DNA of 9,894 bases from an uncultured Bacilli bacterium (lineage in GTDB: Bacteria; Bacillota_I; Bacilli_A; RF39; UBA660), in contig CANRJE010000049.1 of the NCBI GenBank assembly GCA_947630865.1, positions 1 through 9,894 on the forward strand, read 5' to 3'. Positions 1-8,500 of this stretch are shown here, piece after piece (the stretch's first letter is position 1; every line of letters starts with the position of its first letter). Under the pieces are notes generated by a model. That model worked only from the letters and a program-made list of their open reading frames with translations. It was not told where the DNA came from and did no database searches. Position numbers and translations under genes: made by a program.

Positions 1-1723
1 TATGTTCATAAAGATATTTTCTTAATAATCTATGCACCATCAAATCAGGATATCTTCTTATAGGTGATGTAAAATGCGTATAATTTCTAAGTGCTAAGGC
101 AAAATGTCCAATATTATGTGTTTGATATTTAGCTTTATCCATACAACTTAACATTTCTGTTGATAATACTTGAAATGCTGGGTGGTCTTTAAATTCTTTA
201 ATAATTCTTTGAATACTCTTTTGGTTAATATTATTTAAATTCTCTTTAATATTAATTCCTAATAAGCCAAGCATTCCTATAAATTTTCTTAATCTATCTT
301 GATTAACTTCACCATGAACTCGGTAAATTCCAGGTAACCCCATATTATAAATATAACTTGCAACGCATTCATTAGCTATAATCATAAAATCTTCAATTAA
401 GTTTTCTCCAGCTCCTCGATATCTTTTTTCTATATCTAAAACTTTACCATTAGAGTCAACTATAATTTTTGCTTCATCTACTGAAAAATCAATATATCCC
501 TTATTTATTTTATTTTTCCTAATTATTTTTGCTAACTCATACATTTCTTTTAAAGTTGCAACATAAGGTTCATATCCTTCTGGAATAGTATCTTTTTCTA
601 ATATTTGATTAACTTTTTTATAAGTCATTTGAATACGTGATTTTATAATTGAAGGGAAAATTTCATAATCTTTAATATTACCTTTATCATCAAGAATAGT
701 TTTGCAAGTAATTGATAATCTATCAACTAACGGATTAAGAGAACAAATACCATTTGATAATTGATGAGGAAGCATTGGAACAACTCTATCAGCTAAATAT
801 ACACTCGTTCCTCTTTTTCTTGCTTCAAGATCTAAAGGACTATTTTCTTTTACATAGTAACTAACATCAGCAATATGTACCGATAACTCATAATTACCAT
901 TATCTAATTTTTTTAAACTAATAGCATCATCGATATCTTTAGTATCATCACCATCAATAGTAAAAATCATTTCATTTCGTAAATCTCTCCGATTCTTTAA
1001 ATCTTTTTCTCTTACTTCACTTGGAATATCCTTTAATTCTTCTAAAACATCTTCTGGAAACTCTACATCAAAATCATGTTCTGCTAAAACTTTAATAATA
1101 TCAATACCAGGATCATTTTTATGTCCTATTCTTTTATTAAAAATAGCTCTCAAATTCTTAGAATTTTCATTTTCAATTTTTAAAGTTACAATATCTCCAT
1201 CAACTAATTTATCTAAATTATCTCCTATTAAAATAATATCTAATGTTTCTTTTTGTTCTTTAATTGTTACATAATAATTATTATTTTTTAAGTAAACTTC
1301 CCCTATTTTAGTTTTAGGATTTCTTTTTAATATTTTTACAATTTCTCCTTCAGCACTTTTAGTACCAACAACTCCATTTAATATATTTACTAAAACTAAA
1401 TCACCATCAAGAGCTTTATTTTTAAAATCTCTTGGAATAAAGATATCTTCATCTAAATCTTCAACAATTACAAAACCATAATCTCCTTTACTTTCAAAAA
1501 GACCCCTATACATATTTTTTCCCATATCAGAATCTTTAAAATTCATATACTTATTATGTCTAGTCATATATAAATCATAGTTATTTACCATATCAGTTAG
1601 TATTTCCATAACTAAAGCATCTTTTGAAGGACCTAAATTTAAATAATCCATAATTGTTATAGCATCTCTTGCTTTTTTATCATTTAAAAGTTCTGTAATT
1701 TGTTTTTTAATATCATCTTCCAT
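1..1723 (-). CDS. rnr: Ribonuclease R (3'-5' exoribonuclease), 3' end outside window
   Basis: Hydrolytic 3'-to-5' exoribonuclease of the RNB/RNase II family; it degrades structured RNA and takes part in mRNA decay, rRNA quality control and, with tmRNA-SmpB, trans-translation in the cytoplasm. 574 codons are present, starting at ATG 1723-1721 (MEDDIKKQITELL). Seen in the translation: an N-terminal helical, winged-helix-like part (about 1-60); a cold-shock-type segment (about 74-97, RGLFESKGDYGFVIVED, ending DIFIP); and the RNB catalytic core with TIDGDDTKDIDDA, giving the Mg-binding Asp set D257, D263, D265, D266. Further RNB blocks are HIADVSYYV (about 283-291), RGTSVYLADRVVPMLP (about 304-319), RYRGAGENLIEDFMI and, near the window edge, HFTSPIRRYPDLMVHR (about 550-565). 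The C-terminal S1 domain expected in RNase R lies beyond base 1. The gene follows a terminator and an extended -10 motif, so it is probably transcribed separately from the genes upstream. Family assignment is firm; the choice over RNase II rests on the N-terminal extension. Confidence 0.96.
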   Translation of the reverse strand, partial: MEDDIKKQITELLNDKKARDAITIMDYLNLGPSKDALVMEILTDMVNNYDLYMTRHNKYMNFKDSDMGKNMYRGLFESKGDYGFVIVEDLDEDIFIPRDFKNKALDGDLVLVNILNGVVGTKSAEGEIVKILKRNPKTKIGEVYLKNNNYYVTIKEQKETLDIILIGDNLDKLVDGDIVTLKIENENSKNLRAIFNKRIGHKNDPGIDIIKVLAEHDFDVEFPEDVLEELKDIPSEVREKDLKNRRDLRNEMIFTIDGDDTKDIDDAISLKKLDNGNYELSVHIADVSYYVKENSPLDLEARKRGTSVYLADRVVPMLPHQLSNGICSLNPLVDRLSITCKTILDDKGNIKDYEIFPSIIKSRIQMTYKKVNQILEKDTIPEGYEPYVATLKEMYELAKIIRKNKINKGYIDFSVDEAKIIVDSNGKVLDIEKRYRGAGENLIEDFMIIANECVASYIYNMGLPGIYRVHGEVNQDRLRKFIGMLGLLGINIKENLNNINQKSIQRIIKEFKDHPAFQVLSTEMLSCMDKAKYQTHNIGHFALALRNYTHFTSPIRRYPDLMVHRLLRKYLYEH

Positions 1724-1744
1724 ATGGCACCAACTTTCTCTTTT

Positions 1745-1753
1745 AGTATAACA
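1745..1753 (-). promoter_or_regulatory. Extended -10 promoter element for rnr
   Basis: The minus strand reads TGTTATACT, a TGn extended -10 with one mismatch to TATAAT. It lies 21 bases before the rnr ATG and immediately after the terminator of the preceding gene. No good -35 hexamer is seen at 17 bp, which extended -10 promoters can tolerate. Initiation about 7 bases downstream would leave a leader of only about 15 bases with a weak purine-rich stretch, so the exact start site is uncertain. In such AT-rich DNA chance matches are common; the location is the main support. Confidence 0.5.
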
Positions 1754-1765
1754 TTTTTTAATAAT

Positions 1766-1804
1766 AAAAAAAAGATGGAATTTGATATTTTATCATTTTC
1801 CATC
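1766..1804 (-). terminator. Intrinsic terminator after the 236-aa gene, starting inside its last codons
   Basis: On the minus strand a hairpin with a 7-bp outer stem (GATGGAA/TTCCATC), an A-A internal loop, a 5-bp inner stem (TGATA/TATCA) and an AAA loop spans 1804-1774 and is followed by eight U residues (1773-1766). The 5' arm uses the last sense codons of the 236-aa gene (Asp-Gly-Lys), and the TGATA of the inner stem contains the TGA stop. The stem is poor in GC, but its symmetry and the U-tract are clear. The complementary strand also has a short T-run after the same hairpin, so it could act weakly in the other direction. Confidence 0.8.
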
Positions 1805-2503
1805 TTTTTCCTTTTCATTTACAAGAGGAATAATACTAAAATCATTGTATCTTATAACATATCCTTTTACTTCAAATTTCTCTAAACTTTTTTCTAAACA
1901 AAAAGTAATATTTTCAAGTTCAAATTCACGACTAGGATATTTATTATTCCATTCTTCTTCTGTTTCATTTGCTGCTAAATAATAATCATCAAAACGAACT
2001 CCAATAATTAAAGCATGAGCTGATTTATAAAAAGGTACATTATCTGGTCCATAATTAACATTAATATCTTTAGAATCATCTATTTCAGCAATAACTTTAG
2101 GATAAGTTTTTTGAATAAATTCTTTAGATTCTTCATCAAAATCTAGATTTTCACCTTCTATTTTTTTTCTTAAAAAAGTAAGCTCTTCATTTGTCAATCT
2201 TTCAATATATAAATTATTTCTTATATAAAAGTATTTTAAATAATCTTTAGCTAATAATTGATAAAAATCCATTTTATTATCATTAACTGGTTCAAAATGA
2301 TTTCTAGCATCTCGAATCATCTCATCATAAGTATTTAATTTTAATTTTTCTATTAAATATCTATATAATAAATCAGAATATAATTTATAAAAGATAAGAT
2401 AATTTTCTTTAGCTTTTAAAGATAACTTATCAAAATAATCATAACTACTTTGACTACTTTTCGTTTTAAAATATTCTAAATTTATTGTATTTTGATTGGT
2501 CAT
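1793..2503 (-). CDS. Hypothetical protein, 236 aa; candidate partner or immunity protein of the giant gene
   Basis: I do not recognise this family. The product is 236 residues, charged and rich in Tyr, Phe, Lys and Glu, with no signal peptide or membrane segment, so it is probably cytoplasmic. Residues 1-130 look helical (for example LSLKAKENYLIFYKLYSDLL). Residues 130-236 look mixed alpha/beta, with strand-like stretches such as SAHALIIGVRFDDYYLAA and KGYVIRYNDFSIIPLV. No catalytic motif is visible; there is a single Cys (ITFCLEKSL). The start is well supported: AAGGGG lies 8 bases before the ATG. It begins 38 bp after the stop of the giant gene, has no terminator in between, ends in its own terminator, and carries an extended -10 motif, so it may be both co-transcribed and independently expressed. 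Small soluble proteins directly downstream of polymorphic toxins are often immunity proteins; here that is a positional inference only. It could equally be an unrelated conserved protein. Confidence 0.85.
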   Translation of the reverse strand: MTNQNTINLEYFKTKSSQSSYDYFDKLSLKAKENYLIFYKLYSDLLYRYLIEKLKLNTYDEMIRDARNHFEPVNDNKMDFYQLLAKDYLKYFYIRNNLYIERLTNEELTFLRKKIEGENLDFDEESKEFIQKTYPKVIAEIDDSKDINVNYGPDNVPFYKSAHALIIGVRFDDYYLAANETEEEWNNKYPSREFELENITFCLEKSLEKFEVKGYVIRYNDFSIIPLVNEKEKDGK

Positions 2504-2511
2504 AGATTCAT

Positions 2512-2517
2512 CCCCTT
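2512..2517 (-). promoter_or_regulatory. Shine-Dalgarno AAGGGG of the 236-aa gene
   Basis: AAGGGG on the minus strand, 8 bases before ATG 2503-2501, fixes the start codon of the 236-aa gene. It is the only strong ribosome binding site among the three gene starts; the giant gene has none at its apparent ATG. Confidence 0.8.
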
Positions 2518-2521
2518 ACAT

Positions 2522-2530
2522 ATTATAACA
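2522..2530 (-). promoter_or_regulatory. Perfect extended -10 element upstream of the 236-aa gene
   Basis: The minus strand reads TGTTATAAT, an exact TGn-TATAAT, in the 38-bp gap between the giant gene and the 236-aa gene. The -35 region 17 bp upstream is poor. The element ends 18 bases before the ATG, so a start 6-8 bases downstream would fall on or next to the Shine-Dalgarno and give a very short leader. This weakens the call. If real, it would let the downstream gene be expressed without the giant gene, as expected for an immunity gene. Confidence 0.45.
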
Positions 2531-2541
2531 TATTTTTTATA

Positions 2542-5500
2542 TTAAGTAGTTTTTTTTATACTAATACTATTGACAGAAAAATTAGCATCTACAAAATCAG
2601 TTAATTTTATTTTATATTCTTCTCCCCAACTTGCAACATAGACATATTCTGAATCGATTCCTGTTACAAAAACAGCATGTCCAGCACCTTCATTCCAATT
2701 ATTAGTTGTAATAACTTCTGTATCAGATTCCATATTTGGAACAAACCTAAATTCAGCATGATTTGACCTATAAACGCCTAATGAAACTAAATTGCCCTTT
2801 TGTTTTTCACGGGATATAAATTCAATTATTTTTTCAGGATCTTTAAATCCTTCTTTATAAAATTCTGAATAACTTTCTGTCCAAGTCTCACTAGAAAACT
2901 CATAATTTATACCTTTACTTTTTAAGAAAGAATTAATGACATTATCATCAATAAATCCTCTTCCACCTATCATTCCAGAAATATTATACTGTTCAGACGT
3001 TTTAATATCCTCTAGGTTTTTAAAAGCATCTGCAACACTTAAAGTACCATCATCTTTAAAAGTAAATAGCTCTTTTCCATCAGTCCTAATTTTATTACTA
3101 TTTGCATAAATATATAAATCAAGCAAAAATTCTGAAGAATTTAAATGTTTACTACCATCAATATCAATTATCATATCATAGCCAAAATCCTTCTTAAATC
3201 CCTCAGGATTATTTTCATATAATGCATAAAACATATTGGCAACAGAAGCGTAAGCACAAATACCAGTAGTATTAATACAATTTAATATTTTTCTTTGCTC
3301 AACGGGACTATTAACCCCTAAACTTTGTAATTTATTTTGAAGTCTTGAATATACACTTTCAACTATAGGCTCAACATCAATTAAACTTTCATATGCTTGT
3401 TTATAAGCGATAGGATCATTGTTTACCATTTCCGATATAAAATCTTTAAATATTTTTAGTTGACCTAATCTGCATTCTGATGCTGCATCTAAGGCTTTAA
3501 TATGCATATCAACATCACTATCACTATAACCACATTTCGTTTTCAAAAAGTTTTTATATTCTTCAAGATGATTATATATATAACTTTTATCTATTATCTT
3601 ATATGATATATATTTTCTTGTTGCATTTTGATCTGCTCCATAATATCCAAGTATTCCATTTGCAAAGTTTGAAAAATAATTTCTAATTGCATTAAATGGC
3701 TTTAAAAGTATATTGTTAAATTCTTTAGAAAAATGACGATTATAATTTAATTCTGTACTGTTAAACATTTCTAAAATCATTTTTCCTATAAAGTCAATAG
3801 ATATTCCATATTGTGAACAAATTTGATCTCTTAAATTAGCATCTTTAATTGATGCTAAAGCAATTATTTGACCTGGTTTTGTTAACTCTTTTAATTTTTC
3901 TAACTTATATTCATTGTCATCAATTGCTGCTAATGCATAAGCTTTGAGTAAATCATCATCAGAATTTTCAACTATATATTTTTTATCTTCAAGAGATATT
4001 TTTTCAATAGCATCTATTTTATCAGACAACTTTGCAATTCTTTTAATAACTTCAAATTTTTCAGAACTACTTTCCAGTAATTCTAAAGATTTTATTAAAT
4101 TTTCTGCTTCCGTTATTTTATTTAATCCTTCAAATCGATATTCTGGTTCTAACGATTTTACAATTTCATATCTATAATTATCATTTGAAATTGTATCAAG
4201 ATATTTTAATTTTAAATCCGATGAAGTCATTGATAAAATAACACTTTTTTTATCGTAATCACGAGTAAGAAATTTTAATCCCTGTTCCTTATATTCATCA
4301 CTTGTTATATCATATTGTAAGAGTAAAGCAATTTGAGAACTATCATTGTTTAAATATTTAATAGCTGCAAATTTTTCTTGATCTGTTGCTAATTTTGTTA
4401 TAATTCCGTATCTTACTTCAATAGCATCAATTGAAGTTATATATTTCATTGCTATATCTGGTGGTACAAAAGTTTGTAATACACTGTTTCTTGTTTTAGG
4501 ATCTACTATATATTTTAAAGCTCTATCTACACTAGTTGGATTTTTAAGATCCGTTAAACCAGCAATTGCAGCAGAATTGGTATAAAATGCTAAAGATGCT
4601 GCTCTTAATTCTGGACTTGATAGTTGAAGTATTAGTCCTACTTTCGCTTTATTAAGAACTATTCCATCTGCTTCATAATCACCTAATTTAGAAATTTCTT
4701 CTAATAAACTTATATCATTAGGAGTTGCTATATCTTGTAAATTATGATTTACAATTAAATCGCTAACTTTAGAATCTGCAATATTGCCAAGAGCATTTAA
4801 AATAACGTTTGGTGAACTAGAATTCTCAGTTTCTGTATTTGCATCTACTGATAAAGTTTCAATTTCATCAGTTGTTTTATCTGTATCAAGATTTGGTGCA
4901 TTAGTTTCAACATTTGAACTTTTAGAATCAGTATCAACATTAACATCTGAAGCATCAGATAAATTAGCAAATTCTGGTGAATTTATTTTCATACCTTCAA
5001 CTGCTTTAGTTGCTTCTTCAGTTTCTAAATCAGTATCAGAGTTCTTATTAGCAAATTGTTTCATATTATCTAATATATTTTGGGCTTTTTGAACTAATCC
5101 ATCATATAAAATTGTTGCTTCTGTTGTTTCACCATTTCTTTTTGCAATCATCATTTCGCCATATTTAATTTGATTAAAATTACGATAAAATTCTTTTACC
5201 AAATCATTTAATTCAGCTAAATTTTCACTTCCTACTGTATCTAATAATAAATCTAAATTATTAGAAATTCTAGCTTCCTTTATTACAGAATTAAATTCAT
5301 TATAAAATCCCTCTACAAGTGATTTTACTAATTCATATTGTGTTGAAAATTTAATTTTAGTATTATCAGGATTATTAAATACATATGTAGACTCATTATT
5401 TGCAGCTTGATGAACTTCCTGAGCTAATAATTCATTTACAATCTCACTTAACATTTCATAACTTCTTTTTTGAGGTTTTGTACTTTGAGTGTCAGTATTG

Positions 5501-8500
5501 TTCTCATTAAAACTACCTTCAAGTGTTTCAAAACCGGTTCCAATTGCAAAATTGCCACTTTCTTGATCAAAATTTTGTAATGCTGTTTCTACAACGTGGT
5601 TAAGTTCATGAAATAATTTTTGATCAACAAACGAATCAGCATTTCCTAAATTGAATAATAGTGCCGCATGAAAACTTCCATCAGGAGAAACAGTTGGAAT
5701 TACCATCGTTCCTACAACTCCTGACTGATATCTAGAAATCCGAGGTAATTCATCAGTATAGAACATAAATCTACCTCCAAGTATCTCAAGAGCATCCATT
5801 CCAGCATTAGCAACTTCTAAAGCATTTTCACTATATAAAGGCGTACTTGTTATAAGTTCATTACTAAATGCAAGTAAAGCATTTTCACGAGCTTCAATGA
5901 TACTTGCAATTTCATTTGCACTTGGCATATATTCAGAAATATTTGGATAATTCATATATGCTTCATAATCATAGCCCAAATCAAGGCCCATATTTTGAAA
6001 ATATTCCATTTGTTTGATTTGAATTACTCTAATCTCATCACTTGTTCCGTTTTGCAATTGCTCCATGCTTTCCTGAGAAAAATATGATAGCAAGGAAGCA
6101 TTATCTAAAGAAAAGTTATTACCTATACTTAATTCTCTATAATTAAAGTTTTCAGGATTGTCATGGTATTTTTCTAATATCAACTGATCAGCTTCGCTTA
6201 AAATTCCCTTAATACTATCATAGAAAATATAATTATATTTATTATTTAGTTTCTTTTTCGTTTTTTCATAATTATCAACCATTAATTTTTGATCGTTATA
6301 TTCTGACATTTTTTCATTAAATGCATCCATCATAGCTTGATAATTTGATTGATAATTTTCATAAAATGCTAAGTATTCTTGATAATTATTAACATTAACA
6401 TCTGCACCAGTTAATTTTTGTAAATTTCTAATTAAACTATCTTTCTCATATGGTGTTAATTCACGTGTTTTCATAGTATTAATTATTTTGTACAAATCAG
6501 CTATTTTAGATGAAGAATCAAGTGCTAACGAACCAAAATAATTTTGAATATTACTATCATTGGCTTCTACTCCTATTTGATTTAAAAACTGTATTTTTAA
6601 ATCATTAGAAATAGTTTTTTTAATATTACCAAGGACTATTTTAATATTACTAGGCATAATATAAGGAACTAATAAAATTTTATTTAGTGTATCTTCAATT
6701 TTTGCTCGATACTTCTCACCATATACTGAAACAAAGGCATCTGCTATTTTTGAAAGAGCTGTTTCAATAACTTTTTTACCTTCAAAAACTGATGCTAAAT
6801 TTTCAACATTATGTACTGTTTCTTCATTTAAATTAAAACTAGGTTTAGTAATTTCTGCATTTGAGTTAATATCTAAAGATGGTGATTCAGCATCGTTTTT
6901 TTCACTTTCTAATGAAGGTGTTTCAAGAGTATCTGTATTTTTTTCTACTTCAACATTTTGTGTATTAGCATCTGCATTTTCAGTTGCAATAGAAATAGCT
7001 GTTTCTCTATTTAGTTTACCAGTCAAAGTATATAATTGATACTGATTTTCTTTTAATTTTTCACTTTCTTGATTATAAAGTTTATAAGTTTGGTCTAATT
7101 GAGCTTTGTAATAATTTACTTCTAAACTATTAGTAGCAGAATCTAACCTTGCCTCTAATTGGTCGCATTGTCTATTAAGTGCATTAACCGCTTCTAGTCC
7201 AACTTGAACAGTATCATATAATTTTTCAACTTGATTAACGTTTTCTTGAGATAAACCATTTTGATAATTAGGAATTTCCGTTTCCATAAATTCTTTAAAC
7301 TTAGGATTTTTAATTTCAGCTGGTTTTGTTTTAGCATCTTCATTAGTTTCAACATTTAAAGCATCAGATGAATTTGAAAATTCTGGAGAATTTAATTTCA
7401 TACCTTCTACTGCTTTTGTTGCTTCTTCAATTCTTCTTGCTTTTTCAGCTTCTAAATCACCATCTGTTTCAGTTTTATTTTCAGCGGCTAATTCTTTTTT
7501 TAAACCAAATAATTCTTCTCTTGCTTCTTCTGTATCAGTTGATGTAGAAGGAGTTACATCAACTGTTGACTTTAATTTTGGATTACTTATAGTTTCTGGA
7601 GTATCAACTTTTTGTTCTTTTTCATCTAAATCAGTATCTGTTCCAGCTTTGCTTTCTTCAGTTACTTCCGCATTAGCATCAGATAATTCTTTTTTTAGAC
7701 CAAATAATTCTCCTCTTGCTTCTTCTGTATCATTCGATGCTCTTGGCGTTACATCAGTTTTTGGCTCATTTGTTGTTCCTGCTACATTAGTATCTTCCGT
7801 CTTGATACCTAAATCTTCTACTGCTGCTTCGATAGCTTTCACATCAGGACTTGATAATCCTTTACCTTTTGCATCAGAAACTTTTTTATTTACAGCATCT
7901 TTAAAAGCTTCGCCATTCATTGTCCCATCTTCATTTATAAATTTCATCATTTCATTGTTAGTAAAGCTTATTGAAATTCCACCTACATTTAAATTCAAAG
8001 CCTTTTGATGTCCTTTAATAGCTCCTGAAATCGCTCCTGGTACATACATAGGTGCATTGGAACCTACTGTTGAAAAATATGTTGATAGTAAAGTATCAGG
8101 AATTTGCATTATTTCATCTGTTAAATTATATTCTTGACCAGTTAATGCAGCTTCTACAAAGTCTCCAACAAATAATTGGAAGACCTCTTCTTCCATTTCG
8201 TCTTTTGGCGATTCAACTAATAAATTGTATAGTACTTGTTTCCAATTCATGTTAGCAGTTTCAGACGCATCTAAAGCTTTATCTGATAAACCAGATAAAC
8301 CTCCGAGTAACTTTTCTGTTCCAACTTCCATACCACCCATGACATTACCTACAAAGAATGATTCTGTCCAAGAATAACCATTTCTTCTTAACTCACGATA
8401 CGTACCTCCTGCTGATGATAAAAACATTGCCGCCTGTCCTAAAAAGCCTAGACCTGTAATATTACTAATAGCCATTGAAACTATCATATTTCCTGTTGAT

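Noticed and set aside
1700..1982. Two plus-strand open frames of 61 and 66 codons across the rnr / 236-aa gene junction
   Set aside because: They run antisense over the rnr start, the terminator hairpin and the 236-aa coding end, with Phe/Ser-rich AT-driven composition.
2518..2535. Direct repeat ACATAT-TATA-ACATAT upstream of the 236-aa gene as an operator
   Set aside because: Six-base AT-only repeats are expected by chance here and overlap the extended -10 motif.
3944..8255. Four plus-strand open frames of 67-119 codons inside the giant gene (3944-4177, 4784-5092, 7649-8008, 8052-8255)
   Set aside because: They are antisense to a strongly coding 2427-codon frame, have Ser/Phe/Leu-rich shadow composition and no ribosome binding site support.
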